This document shows positions 33,660 through 42,714 of a DNA stretch of 64,000 nt, piece by piece; within the stretch, counting starts at the first letter, position 1; every line of letters begins with the position of its first letter. A program made the position numbers and the translations under genes. Source of the stretch: Streptomyces sp. NBC_01689 (GTDB lineage Bacteria; Actinomycetota; Actinomycetes; Streptomycetales; Streptomycetaceae); assembly GCF_036250675.1 (NCBI RefSeq), contig NZ_CP109592.1, forward strand, positions 6,944,001 to 7,008,000, read 5' to 3'. Under the pieces are notes generated by a model that ran no database searches, had not been told where the DNA came from, and saw nothing but the letters and a program-made list of their open reading frames with translations.

Positions 33660-34430
33660 GTGTCGGACCCGATGCGCCCCCGCGCTTCTCTCCGTACCGC
33701 CGTGGTCTGGGAGGTCCTCAAGGACGCCCTCGACCGCAGGGTCAAGGCGACCGGACGAGAGTCCCTGGACGTTCTCGACACCGGGGGCGGCAGTGGCAAC
33801 TTCGCGGTGCCCGTCGCCCGCCTCGGTCACCGGGTCACCGTCGTCGACCCCAGCCCGAACGCGCTGTTCGCGCTGGAGCGCCGGGCCGCCGAGGCCGGTG
33901 TCGCCGACCGCGTCAAGGGCGTGCAGGGCGACGCCGGCGGTCTCTTCGACGTCGTCGGGCGAGGCGGCTACGACGCGGTGCTGTGCCACGGCGTCCTGGA
34001 GTACGTGGACGACCCGGCCGAGGGCGTGCGCAACGTGGTGGACGCGCTGCGCCCCGAGGGTGTCCTCAGCCTGCTCGCCGCCGGCCTGGGCGGCGCGGTG
34101 ATCGCCCGCGCCCTCGCCGGACACTTCAAGGAGGCCCGCCACGCCCTCGGGGACCCGGACGGACGCTGGGGCGAGGGCGACCCCGTGCCCCACCGCTTCA
34201 CCGCCGAGCAGCTCACCGCGCTCGTCGAGGGCGCGGGCCTGCGGGTCGGTGCGGTGCACGGCGTACGGGTCTTCGCCGACCTGGTGCCCGGCGTCCTCGT
34301 GGACACCGAGCCGGGCGCCCTCGAAGCCCTCCTGAAACTGGAGGCGGCGGCCGCGGAACTCGCCGCGTTCCACTCCGTGGCCACACAGCTTCATGTGCTC
34401 GGTGAGACACAGGTGGCCGACGAGGCCTGA
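33660..34430 (+). CDS. SAM-dependent methyltransferase, CmoM/SmtA-like
   Basis: A 256-residue class I methyltransferase. Motif I is VLDTGGGSGNFAVPVARLG (near residue 38), the acidic loop is VVDPSPNAL, and motif IV is YDAVLCHGVLEYV. The layout and the HRFTAEQL region resemble CmoM, which methylates the carboxymethoxyuridine of tRNA, but many related enzymes act on small molecules. GTG 33660 follows GAGGAG by nine bases. It lies downstream of the HEPN gene on the same strand with a 306-bp gap, so the two may be separate units. Confidence 0.8.
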   Translation: MSDPMRPRASLRTAVVWEVLKDALDRRVKATGRESLDVLDTGGGSGNFAVPVARLGHRVTVVDPSPNALFALERRAAEAGVADRVKGVQGDAGGLFDVVGRGGYDAVLCHGVLEYVDDPAEGVRNVVDALRPEGVLSLLAAGLGGAVIARALAGHFKEARHALGDPDGRWGEGDPVPHRFTAEQLTALVEGAGLRVGAVHGVRVFADLVPGVLVDTEPGALEALLKLEAAAAELAAFHSVATQLHVLGETQVADEA

Positions 34431-34706
34431 GTCGTTCACCGTGGTCCGCCCCCTGATCAGCGGCGGGGCGGCAGATGGAGTACGCCACAGGCCACCCGAT
34501 CGAGCCCTCGGCGCCGTATGATCGAGGGAGACCGTCCGGCATGACGGGCCGGTCGCTGGGGAATGCACGCCTCAGCGGATCGGGGTGGCATGGCGGGTCC
34601 CGGTTGGCGAATTGGCGCAGAGGGGCGGGTTTCACGGGGGCGATTCCCTGCCTATCCTGAAGGGGACCCCCGGTCGCCCCGGCGACTGCACGATGAGGAG
34701 GACGCC

Positions 34707-35102
34707 GTGCCGCTCTCGGAGCACGAGCAGCGAATGCTCGAGCAGATGGAGCGAGCGCTGTACGCCGAAGATCCCAAGTTCGCGACAGCGCTTGAGGGAA
34801 GCGGGCTGCGTACGTACACCCGGCGACGGGTCTACCAGGCGGTCGCGGGCTTCCTGGTGGGTATCGCGCTCCTCATGGCCGGAATGGTCACGGTACAGAT
34901 CTGGCTGAGCGTGGTGGGATTCCTCGTCATGCTGGGCTGTGCGGTGCTCGCCGTCACCGGTTGGCGCAAGGCTCCCAAGCCCGGGGAACAACCCGCGACG
35001 CCCGGCGGACCCGCCGCGCGTCGCCAAGCCCGACAGCGACGGTCCGTGATGGACCGCATCGAACAACGCTGGCAGCGTCGCCGCGACGAGCAGGGCCAGT
35101 AG
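34707..35102 (+). CDS. DUF3040 membrane protein
   Basis: A 131-residue protein. The N terminus PLSEHEQRMLEQMERALYAEDPKFA is the DUF3040 signature. Two membrane segments follow at about residues 44-64 and 67-86, then a basic tail (RRQARQRRS, RWQRRRDEQ). GTG 34707 follows GAGGAGGAC directly. In mycobacteria the same family lies just upstream of mraZ and rsmH. Here the dcw cluster begins 6.5 kb further on, with a MoxR operon and carbonic anhydrase in between. Function unknown. Confidence 0.88.
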   Translation: MPLSEHEQRMLEQMERALYAEDPKFATALEGSGLRTYTRRRVYQAVAGFLVGIALLMAGMVTVQIWLSVVGFLVMLGCAVLAVTGWRKAPKPGEQPATPGGPAARRQARQRRSVMDRIEQRWQRRRDEQGQ

Positions 35103-35145
35103 CAGCAGTGGCGGCCGCCGAGGTGACGACGGAGCGGCCGCGTCC

Positions 35146-35206
35146 GTAGGACATGGCTGAGGGGGTGCCACCCGGACCGGGTGGCACCCCCTCAGCCATG
35201 TCCTAC
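35146..35206. terminator. 61-base near-perfect palindrome after the DUF3040 gene
   Basis: Two exact 30-base arms (35146-35175 and 35177-35206) meet around a single A. It starts 44 bp after the stop codon. It would form a very stable hairpin in RNA from either strand and probably ends transcription. Confidence 0.8.
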
Positions 35207-35513
35207 GTAGGTGTGTGCCGTCCCCAGCCCCCCCCGCCACGCCCGGCCCCACCGCACCGGGACCCGCCGAGCGAGGCCGCCCTCGCACGCGGTGGTTGCT
35301 GCCCCCCGTGCGGGTCCGTCGCGGCATCCCAGGTGACCCCTCGTGCGACGACCGGTCCACCACGCGCCCCGCGCCGGCGTCCGTCCTGTTGCCCGCGTCC
35401 GTGCCCGCGTCCGAGCCCGTGCCCGTGCCGTGCATGTTGCCCGCACCCGCACCCGCCCGTGCCCGTGTTGCGCCCGACCGGTGCTCCTCCGCCACGCGCT
35501 CCCTGCCCATCAC

Positions 35514-35558
35514 CACGTGTGGCCCGCACCCCTGGTCCCGGGGTGCGGGCCACACGTG
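35514..35558 (-). terminator. Terminator of the MoxR-DUF58-transglutaminase operon
   Basis: A perfect 19-bp stem with a 7-base loop (loop TGGTCCC on the plus strand) lies 25 bp beyond the transglutaminase stop on the minus strand. It is long enough to act without a T tract. Confidence 0.8.
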
Positions 35559-35582
35559 ATGGTGAGCGCGGTGACCGGCGCG

Positions 35583-37973
35583 TCAGCCGTTCTGCCCCGA
35601 GGGGCGTCGCAACAGGGTCTCCTTGCGTGCCGCCAGGCGGGCCGTCACAGCAGCCCGCCGGGCCGACGCCGCCCAGACCACCCTGATGGCCGAGCGCGGC
35701 GCGACCACTGCCCGCAGCCGGGCCGTCCGGCTCGCGGTGGCGCGCAGCGCCGCCGTGACCCGGCGGGCGTCCTCGGCGAGCCCCGCGACCGGCCGGGGAC
35801 GCGGAGCGTAGAGAACCTGCTCCACCGCCGCCGCGATCCGTTGCACCGCTTCCGCGGCCTCCCAGTCGAGAAGCCCCATGCGCACGATCCGCTCCGCAGC
35901 CCTGCGCGGCGTCAGGGACTCGTCCGGCACGATCCCGTAGTCCCACGCCGTGTCGGTCACCTCCAGCCAGGCCGCCAGCGTGTACGCCGCCGCGTCCGCC
36001 TCGCCCCGGCCGTGCGCGCCGAGCCGCCGGGTCCGGACCCGCAGCCGCCAGAGCATCGGGAGCGACGGCACCGCCAGTACGAGGAGCACCGACAGGGCCA
36101 GCCCCAGGGTCTCGAACCACGGTGTGCCGCCGTCCTCGGAGCTCACCGCGGCGGCCGCGGACTGGCTCGGGCACCCCTCCAGCCGCTTCTCCTGGGCCGA
36201 GCAGGTGGTGCCGGCGGACGGCGCGGTGGACGGCGCCGTGGACGCCGAGGTCGTCGGTTGCGGCAGCGTCGGCGTGTCCAGGCCCGGGGTGGCCGTCTGG
36301 GTGTAGTCGGGCACCGATCCCCGGCTCGGGGTCGGCTCGAAGCGGGTCCAGCCCACGCCCTCGAAGTACAGCTCGGGCCAGGCGTGCGCGTCCCGGAGTC
36401 CCACCGACATCGAACCGTCGGCCTGCGGGGAGCCGGGTGTGAAGCCCACCGCGACCCGGGCCGGTATCCCCAGCGTGCGGGCCATCGAGGCCATCGCGAA
36501 GGAGAAGTGGACGCAGAACCCGCGCTTGTCCCTCAGGAACCGGGCGATCGCCGCCGATCCGCTGCCGACCTGCACCTGGGTGTCGTAGGTGAATCCGCCG
36601 CTCACCGCGAAGTAGTCCTGGAGCTTGACCGCCTGCTCATAGTGGTTCGTCGAGCCCCCGGTGACCTTGCGCGCGGTCTGGGCCACCACCGCGGGCAGCG
36701 ACTCGGGAACCTTGGTGAACTCGCGCTTCAGGGCCTTCGGCGGCTCCGGGGCGTCCGACAACTGCGCCGCGGTCGGCTCCACGATCAGGCTGGTGACGTC
36801 GTACTGCAGACCGCGGGTGTTCTGGCCGTGGTCGCCGACGAGCGTGCGGCCCACCGGTTCGTAGCGCCAACTGCCCTTGATGCTCACCCCGCTCGCGGGG
36901 TACGGCATCGGAAGCCAGTCCTGCGCGTACCAGTCGGCCGCCGCGATACGGGTGCGGACCTCACTGCGCCGTACGTCGCCCCCGAGGCCGACCGGCGTCG
37001 GGAACGTGTCGGGCACGTCCTGGATGTGCCGTTGGGCCGGCTTCCACGCCGTACCGTCGAAGTCGTCCAGGGACACGATCCGCAGATACATGTCCTGGGT
37101 GTCCTGAGTGCTGGTGCGGTACGACATGACCTGCCGGTCCTCGTCCACGTTCAGGCTGTCGCGGAGGGACACCAGCGGGTTCACCGCGGAGATCGTGCCG
37201 CCGCCACCGGAGCCCGGGCCGACACCCGCACCGGCGGCGTCCAGCAGACCGCCGTCGAGCGCGGGCAGGCCGAGCGGTACCACCAGGGCGACACCCAGCG
37301 CGACCGCGCCGATGCGCCGCCCCGTGCGAACCGGTGCGGTCGCGCCCGTGGAGACCTCGGGCCCCCGGGTGCGGGGCGCGCCGCCGAAGACACGCCCCCA
37401 CTGCGAGAGCCGGTCACGGCCCTCCGCCAGGAGCAGCATCAGATAACCGCCGGCCGCGAGCAGGAACCACAGCCAGGCGGCCCCGCCGCCCGACAGCCCC
37501 GCGGCGACCGAGTACAGGGCGAGCAGCGGGAGTCCGGCCGGGGCCGCGCTGCGGAAGGTGACCGCGAGCGCGTCCACCGCGAGCCCGATCACCAGGACAC
37601 CGCCGACCAGCATCAGCCGGATGCCGTCGGACAGCGGCGCCGGGATCGCGTACCGCCCCACGTCGTCCGTGCCCGACTGGAGCAGGTCGCCCAGGTGCCG
37701 GAACGCCTCCGGGCCGGGAACGAACCCGAGGACCGCCTGCTGCCGGGCGAAGACGAGGGTCAGCAGCATCAGCGTGACCAGCGCCTGCGCGGCCACGGTC
37801 AGCGGCCGGGCCAGCGGAACCCGCCGGGTCAGCGCGCCGACACCGGCCTGCAGCGCCAGCAGGCACACCGCCTGGAACAGCCAGGTCACCGGTTCGACCA
37901 GCGGCAGCAGGGCGCACGCCGCCATCAGCGTGGCCGCCGCCGAGCACAGTGTCAGTCGTGCGCGCCCGCTCAT
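35583..37973 (-). CDS. Transglutaminase-domain membrane protein (DUF3488/TgpA type)
   Basis: A 796-residue membrane protein. Five to six membrane segments fill residues 1-240, then a large external domain with a transglutaminase-like core. The catalytic Cys is in KRGFCVHFSFAMASMA, the His in LRDAHAWPELYF, and the acidic residue in WTRFEPTPS. A further membrane segment and a cytoplasmic DUF4129-like tail close it. The ATG overlaps the DUF58 stop as ATGA. With MoxR and DUF58 it forms a conserved three-gene unit. The related Pseudomonas TgpA is essential, but the substrate is not known. Confidence 0.9.
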   Translation of the reverse strand: MSGRARLTLCSAAATLMAACALLPLVEPVTWLFQAVCLLALQAGVGALTRRVPLARPLTVAAQALVTLMLLTLVFARQQAVLGFVPGPEAFRHLGDLLQSGTDDVGRYAIPAPLSDGIRLMLVGGVLVIGLAVDALAVTFRSAAPAGLPLLALYSVAAGLSGGGAAWLWFLLAAGGYLMLLLAEGRDRLSQWGRVFGGAPRTRGPEVSTGATAPVRTGRRIGAVALGVALVVPLGLPALDGGLLDAAGAGVGPGSGGGGTISAVNPLVSLRDSLNVDEDRQVMSYRTSTQDTQDMYLRIVSLDDFDGTAWKPAQRHIQDVPDTFPTPVGLGGDVRRSEVRTRIAAADWYAQDWLPMPYPASGVSIKGSWRYEPVGRTLVGDHGQNTRGLQYDVTSLIVEPTAAQLSDAPEPPKALKREFTKVPESLPAVVAQTARKVTGGSTNHYEQAVKLQDYFAVSGGFTYDTQVQVGSGSAAIARFLRDKRGFCVHFSFAMASMARTLGIPARVAVGFTPGSPQADGSMSVGLRDAHAWPELYFEGVGWTRFEPTPSRGSVPDYTQTATPGLDTPTLPQPTTSASTAPSTAPSAGTTCSAQEKRLEGCPSQSAAAAVSSEDGGTPWFETLGLALSVLLVLAVPSLPMLWRLRVRTRRLGAHGRGEADAAAYTLAAWLEVTDTAWDYGIVPDESLTPRRAAERIVRMGLLDWEAAEAVQRIAAAVEQVLYAPRPRPVAGLAEDARRVTAALRATASRTARLRAVVAPRSAIRVVWAASARRAAVTARLAARKETLLRRPSGQNG

Positions 37974-39328
37974 CGGACTCCACCCCCCGCCGTGCTCCCC
38001 GTGGACGCGGCGTCCGTGCGCTGCCGGTCCGCCGTCCGCCACAGATCCGCGAGATCCGCGCCGCGTGGCACCGACACGGCGGTCCAGCCCGCCTCGCGCA
38101 GCATCCGCAACGGGTCCACGCTGCTGCCCGAGGGGCCGGGGACGTCGGTGGGTTCCCGCAGCCAGGACTCGCTGTCCAGCAGGAAGGCGACGGCTCCGCC
38201 GCTGCGCTGGCGCATCTTGGCGAGCACCGTCGCCTGCTCCTCGTCCAGATCGCCGAGGAAGGCGATCAGCAGCCCTTCGTTCCCGCTGCGCAGGACGTCG
38301 TAGGCGCGGGACAGCCCCGTGCCGTCCGAGTGGTCGATGACCGCGAGCGTGTCCATCATCAGACCGGCGGCGTCCGCCGACTGCTGGCTCGCGCCCGCGA
38401 ACCCGTCGGCGCCCTCCCCGGGCACCGAACTGCCGTCGTCCGTCAGCAGTCTGACGGAGAATCCCCGCTCCAGCATGTGCACCAGTGCCGACGCCGTGCC
38501 CGAAACCGCCCATTCGAAGGCCGAGTCGGGACCCGCGCCCTCGTAGGCCGTGCCCCGGGTGTCGAGCAGCACCGTGCAGCGGGAGCGCTGCGGCTGTTCC
38601 TCACGACGGACCATCAGTTCGCCGTAGCGCGCGGTCAGGCGCCAGTGCACGCGGCGCAGGTCGTCGCCGTAGCGGTAGCCGCGCGGGATGATGTCGTCCT
38701 CGCCGGCCAGCGCCAGCGAGCGCTGCCGTCCCTCGCCGTACCCCTTCGCCTCGCCGGTCAGCCGGACCGGCGGCAGCGTCTCCACCCGCGGGATGACGGT
38801 CAGGGTGTCGTACGCGGAGAAGGAGCGGGTCAGCTCGCACATGCCGAAGGGGTCCGTGAGCCGCAGTTGCAGCGGACCGAGCGGATAGCGGCCCCGCAGG
38901 TCGGAGCGCACCCGGTAGGACACCTCGCGGCGGCCGCCCGCCTCCACCCGGTCCAGGACGAACCGGGGGCGCGGGCCGAGGACGTAGGGCACCCGGTCCT
39001 GGAGCATCAGCAGTCCGGTGGGCAGCCGGGAGACGTTGTCCATCCGGAGGTGGACCCGGGCCTCGGAGCCGGAGGGCACGCGGGCGGGGGAGAGCCTGCG
39101 GCTGCCCGCGACGCGGTACCGGGTGCGGTACAGCACGGTCGCGCAGACCAGGGGGAGCGCGGCGAGCAGCAGGCCGACCCGGAGCAGATCGCTCTGCCCG
39201 AGGACGTACGCGCAGATCACGGCGGCGACCCCGGCGGCCAGGAAGGAGCGTCCGCGTGTGGTGAGACCGGCGAGCGCGGTGCGCAGACCGCCCTTCTCCT
39301 CCTCGGTGCCGCCCGTCCCCCAGGACAT
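37970..39328 (-). CDS. DUF58 domain protein
   Basis: A 452-residue protein with two N-terminal membrane segments (residues 28-45 and 48-65), a beta-rich region, and the DUF58 core with a von Willebrand A-like metal site (CTVLLDTRG near residue 245). The segment EDDIIPRGYRYGDDLRRVHW is the hallmark of the family. The ATG overlaps the moxR stop by one base (TGATG) and its own stop overlaps the transglutaminase start by four. DUF58 proteins are thought to be partners or substrates of MoxR ATPases. Confidence 0.9.
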   Translation of the reverse strand: MSWGTGGTEEEKGGLRTALAGLTTRGRSFLAAGVAAVICAYVLGQSDLLRVGLLLAALPLVCATVLYRTRYRVAGSRRLSPARVPSGSEARVHLRMDNVSRLPTGLLMLQDRVPYVLGPRPRFVLDRVEAGGRREVSYRVRSDLRGRYPLGPLQLRLTDPFGMCELTRSFSAYDTLTVIPRVETLPPVRLTGEAKGYGEGRQRSLALAGEDDIIPRGYRYGDDLRRVHWRLTARYGELMVRREEQPQRSRCTVLLDTRGTAYEGAGPDSAFEWAVSGTASALVHMLERGFSVRLLTDDGSSVPGEGADGFAGASQQSADAAGLMMDTLAVIDHSDGTGLSRAYDVLRSGNEGLLIAFLGDLDEEQATVLAKMRQRSGGAVAFLLDSESWLREPTDVPGPSGSSVDPLRMLREAGWTAVSVPRGADLADLWRTADRQRTDAASTGSTAGGGVR

Positions 39329-40371
39329 CAGAGCCTCCGGGGCGGCTGCTGGCCGAACGCGGGCGCTCCGCGGCCCATGGTGAAGCCGGAGCCGGCCTGC
39401 TGCTGGGGCGTGGCCGGAACCGGCGTGTGCTGCAGGATCTCCTGGACGACCTGCTCGGCCGTACGACGGTTCAGCTGTGCCTGGGCGGTGGGGAGCAGAC
39501 GGTGCGCCAGGACCGCCACGGCGAGGGCCTGGACGTCGTCCGGCAGCGCGTACTCCCGGCCGCTCAGGGCGGCGGACGCCTTCGCCGCGCGCAGCAGGTG
39601 CAGCGTGGCACGCGGTGAGGCGCCGAGTCTCAGGTCGGGATGGGTGCGGGTGGCGGCGACCAGGTCCACCGCGTACCGCCGGACGCTGTCGGCGACGTGG
39701 ACCGTGCGGACGGCGTCGATCAGCTTCACGATCTCGTGCGCGTGCGCCACGGGCTGGAGGTCGTCCAGCGGGTTCACACCGCCGTGGACGTCCAGCATCT
39801 GCAGTTCGGCCTCCGCGCTGGGATAGCCGATGGAGACACGGGCCATGAAGCGGTCGCGCTGGGCCTCCGGGAGCGGATAGGTGCCCTCCATCTCGACGGG
39901 GTTCTGCGTGGCGACCACCATGAAGGGACTGGGCAGTTCGTACGTCTGCCCGTCGATGGTGACCTGGCGCTCCTCCATCGACTCCAGGAGCGCGGACTGC
40001 GTCTTGGGCGACGCGCGGTTGATCTCGTCGCCGATCACGATCTGCGCGAAGATCGCGCCCGGCTTGAACTCGAAGTCACGGCGCTGCTGGTCCCAGATGG
40101 ACACACCCGTGATGTCCGAGGGCAGCAGGTCGGGCGTGAACTGGATACGCCGCACCGAGCAGTCGATGGACCGTGCCAGCGCCTTGGCGAGCATGGTCTT
40201 GCCGACGCCGGGCACATCCTCGATCAGAAGATGCCCCTCGGCGAGCAGCACGGTCAGCGAAAGCCGTACGACCTCTGGCTTGCCCTCGATCACTTCTTCC
40301 ACCGAACTGCGGACTCGCTCCGCAGTGGCGGTCAGATCCGTGAGGCTCGCTCGATCGTCATAGGTCGTCAC
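39328..40371 (-). CDS. MoxR-type AAA+ ATPase
   Basis: A 347-residue AAA+ ATPase that probably acts as a chaperone for its DUF58 partner. Walker A is EDVPGVGKTMLA (near residue 50), Walker B is IVIGDEINRA, sensor 1 lies in VVATQNPVE and the arginine finger region in EAQRDRFMARV. It is first in the MoxR-DUF58-transglutaminase operon. Start GTG-like codons upstream are absent, and ATG 40371 follows weak AGGGCCG. The order and tight overlaps imply assembly of the three proteins in a membrane complex. Confidence 0.92.
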   Translation of the reverse strand: MTTYDDRASLTDLTATAERVRSSVEEVIEGKPEVVRLSLTVLLAEGHLLIEDVPGVGKTMLAKALARSIDCSVRRIQFTPDLLPSDITGVSIWDQQRRDFEFKPGAIFAQIVIGDEINRASPKTQSALLESMEERQVTIDGQTYELPSPFMVVATQNPVEMEGTYPLPEAQRDRFMARVSIGYPSAEAELQMLDVHGGVNPLDDLQPVAHAHEIVKLIDAVRTVHVADSVRRYAVDLVAATRTHPDLRLGASPRATLHLLRAAKASAALSGREYALPDDVQALAVAVLAHRLLPTAQAQLNRRTAEQVVQEILQHTPVPATPQQQAGSGFTMGRGAPAFGQQPPRRL

Positions 40372-40633
40372 CCGGCCCTCCTCGGCCCTTTCCCGGGCCG
40401 ACGCCCTGTGCGGACCGGCCCACCCCGAAAAACGGACACCACGCGTGAAGTTGCGCGTGAGGCCACCCCCGCATTCTTGTTGCCGTTACCGGTTCGTGTC
40501 ACTCGCCTGTGGATAACTGGCCGCGATATGTCGGGTCTTACGGGCTTTTGGGCGCCGGAAGGTCGGGGTCGTTTCGTGATGCGAGGGTCCCACGCGGGCC
40601 CCCGCGTCAGTACGAGGGGGCCGGTGGAAGCGT

Positions 40634-41197
40634 TCAGGCGGGATCGATCTCGCGCAGCAGACCCGTCTTCACGTCGAAGACGAAGCCGCGCACGTCGTCC
40701 GCGTGGAGCAGGAACGGCGAGGTGCGCACCCGCTGCATCGACTGCCGCACGTCCTGGTCGACGTCCCGGAAGGCCTCGACCGCCCACGCGGGGCGCTGGC
40801 CCACCTCCATCTCCAGGTCGTGCCGGAACTCCTCGGTGAGGGACTCCAGACCGCAACCGGTGTGGTGGATGAGCACGACGCTCCGGGTGCCGAGCGCCCG
40901 CTGGCTGATGGTGAGTGAGCGGATCACGTCGTCGGTGACCACACCGCCGGCGTTGCGGATGGTGTGGCAGTCACCGAGTTCCAGGCCGAGCGCGGCGTGC
41001 AGGTCGAGCCGTGCGTCCATACAGGCGACCACGGCCACCTGCAGCACGGGCCGCGCGTCCATCCCCGGGTCGGTGAAGGCGGTGGCGTACCGGTGGTTCG
41101 CGTCGACGAGGCGATCGGTCACGGTGCCGTCGGGGGAGACGCCGCGGGCGGCTATGGCGTCTTCGGGCTCAGTGGGTACGGATGCAGAAGTCGTCAT
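40634..41197 (-). CDS. Beta-class carbonic anhydrase
   Basis: Interconverts CO2 and bicarbonate in the cytoplasm. The 187-residue protein has the zinc motif ACMDARLD (Cys59, Asp61, Arg63) and HHTGCG (His112, Cys115), the minimal beta-class set. The N terminus is short and there is no signal peptide. Start ATG 41197 is chosen by family likeness; a GTG at 41218 is also possible and neither has a strong binding site. It ends 262 bp before the MoxR operon on the same strand and is divergent from the dcw cluster. Confidence 0.88.
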   Translation of the reverse strand: MTTSASVPTEPEDAIAARGVSPDGTVTDRLVDANHRYATAFTDPGMDARPVLQVAVVACMDARLDLHAALGLELGDCHTIRNAGGVVTDDVIRSLTISQRALGTRSVVLIHHTGCGLESLTEEFRHDLEMEVGQRPAWAVEAFRDVDQDVRQSMQRVRTSPFLLHADDVRGFVFDVKTGLLREIDPA

Positions 41198-41218
41198 GGT
41201 GATGACGTTACTGGTCAC

Positions 41219-41630
41219 CTATGAAGTAGTCCTGCTGTGAGGGTGGACAAAGAACGTCATCGTGTCTTGTTGTGAGGTAACCCACATGGGCGCCAGGTAC
41301 CGGCCTTATGGGTGATCTTTACCGATTCACGGCTTCGTCCGGGGCTCGGTCGAGGAGGGTTCCGCGACGCGCATGCCGGTTGATTGACCGCGAGACGGCG
41401 TGGACTAAAGTGGCGCGAAGCGGGAGTCGAGGCTCCCCGCAGGACTGTTTTCCCCCGGAGACCCGGCGATTTTCCGGCGTCTTCCCCGCGTGCGCGGCGC
41501 GTACGTACGGCTCGGCCTCCTCCCGCTCCCGGTCGGCTGACGCCACTCACCCGGCGGCGGCAGACCTCCCCTTCCCGAGCGGGCGGGGACCCGGCGGTGC
41601 GTGCGTGCGCGCCGGATCTGAGAGGGCCCC
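41219..41630. other. dcw cluster upstream region, no mraZ
   Basis: This 412-bp region between carbonic anhydrase and rsmH must hold promoters for both. It contains no mraZ-like ORF on either strand, although mraZ usually precedes rsmH in bacteria. Confidence 0.65.
41384..41411 (+). promoter_or_regulatory. Candidate promoter of the dcw cluster
   Basis: TTGACC (41384-41389), 16 bases, then TAAAGT (41406-41411). Both hexamers are close to the main sigma factor consensus. The start point would lie about 210 bp before rsmH. Confidence 0.55.
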
Positions 41631-42590
41631 TTGAGCAGCGAGAGTCGACACGTCCCGGTGATGCTCCAGCGGTGCCTGGACATGCTGGCCCCGGCCCTCG
41701 CCGAGCCGGGAGCCGTCGTCGTCGACTGCACGCTCGGACTCGGCGGCCACAGCGAGGCGCTCCTCACCCGGTTCCCCGAGGCCCGGCTGGTGGCCCTGGA
41801 CCGCGACAAGGAAGCGCTGCGTCTCTCCGGTGAGCGGCTCGCGCCCTTCGGTGAGCGCGCCACCCTCGTGCACGCCGTCTACGACGAACTGCCCGACGTG
41901 CTCGCCCGCCTGGACCTCCCGCGCGTCCAGGGCGTCCTGTTCGACCTCGGCGTCTCCTCCATGCAACTCGACGAGGCCGACCGCGGGTTCGCGTACGCCC
42001 AGGACGCCCCGCTCGACATGCGCATGGACCAGACGACCGGGATCAGCGCGGCCGAGGTGCTCAACACCTACGCGCCGGGCGAACTGGTACGCATCCTGCG
42101 CGCGTACGGCGAGGAGAAGCAGGCCAAGCGGATCGTCTCCGCCGTGGTGCGCGAACGCGAGAAGGAGCCGTTCACCAACAGCGCGCGGCTCGTCGAGCTC
42201 ATCCGCGACTCCCTGCCGCAGGCCGCCAAGCGCACCGGCGGCAACCCGGCCAAGCGCACCTTCCAGGCACTGCGCATCGAGGTCAACGGAGAGCTGAGCG
42301 TCCTGGAGAGGGCGGTCCCCGCCGCGGTGAAGGCGCTCGCGGTCGGCGGCCGGATCGCCGTGCTGTCCTACCACTCGCTGGAGGACCGGCTGGTCAAGCA
42401 GGTCTTCGCGGCGGGCGCCGCCACCACCGCGCCGCCCGGCCTGCCGGTGGTGCCCGAGCGCTACCAGCCCCGGCTCAAGCTGCTCACCCGCGGTGCCGAA
42501 CTTCCCACCGAGGAAGAGGTCGCCGAGAACCGGCGAGCGGCTCCCGCGCGCCTGCGCGGGGCACAGCGCATCCGTGAGGACGCCGAGTGA
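41631..42590 (+). CDS. rsmH: 16S rRNA (cytosine-1402-N4)-methyltransferase
   Basis: Methylates N4 of C1402 in the ribosomal P site. The 319-residue protein has the SAM-binding block [13 protein letters not shown] near residue 30, [13 protein letters not shown], and FQALRIEVN plus [11 protein letters not shown] in its C-terminal half, all typical of RsmH (MraW). Start is a TTG preceded by AGAGGG. It is the first gene of the dcw cluster here. The ftsL gene follows after a 120-bp stretch that itself contains a small open frame. Confidence 0.95.
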   Translation: MSSESRHVPVMLQRCLDMLAPALAEPGAVVVDCTLGLGGHSEALLTRFPEARLVALDRDKEALRLSGERLAPFGERATLVHAVYDELPDVLARLDLPRVQGVLFDLGVSSMQLDEADRGFAYAQDAPLDMRMDQTTGISAAEVLNTYAPGELVRILRAYGEEKQAKRIVSAVVREREKEPFTNSARLVELIRDSLPQAAKRTGGNPAKRTFQALRIEVNGELSVLERAVPAAVKALAVGGRIAVLSYHSLEDRLVKQVFAAGAATTAPPGLPVVPERYQPRLKLLTRGAELPTEEEVAENRRAAPARLRGAQRIREDAE

Positions 42591-42612
42591 GGCGCCGGGA
42601 GGGGGAGAGCGA

Positions 42613-42714
42613 GTGAGTGGGAAACCCGAACGCACGGCGCGGCCGAGGACCGGCGGCGCACCTCCGCGACGCGACCGCGGGTCGGGAAGGCGAACCCGCC
42701 GGGAGGGCCTGTGA
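42613..42714 (+). CDS. Possible small basic ORF coupled to ftsL
   Basis: A 33-codon GTG ORF has GGGAGGGGGAG just upstream and ends in a TGA that overlaps the ftsL GTG (GTGA). The product would be very rich in Arg, Gly and Pro with no known domain. It may be a translated leader that couples ftsL to rsmH, or just high-GC noise with a good binding site. Confidence 0.3.
   Translation: MSGKPERTARPRTGGAPPRRDRGSGRRTRREGL

Larger units (their letters stand above)
35103..35582. other. Gap between converging genes with two long hairpins
   Basis: Two strong hairpins (listed separately) flank about 300 bp of low-complexity GC-rich DNA with runs of CCCGCGTCCGTG and CCCGTGCC. No coding signal stands out; open frames here are side effects of composition. 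Confidence 0.6.

Noticed and set aside
35153..35686. A plus-strand ORF starting inside the long palindrome
   Set aside because: Both strands give the same first residues only because of the palindrome, and the rest is Pro/Arg low complexity over a terminator region.
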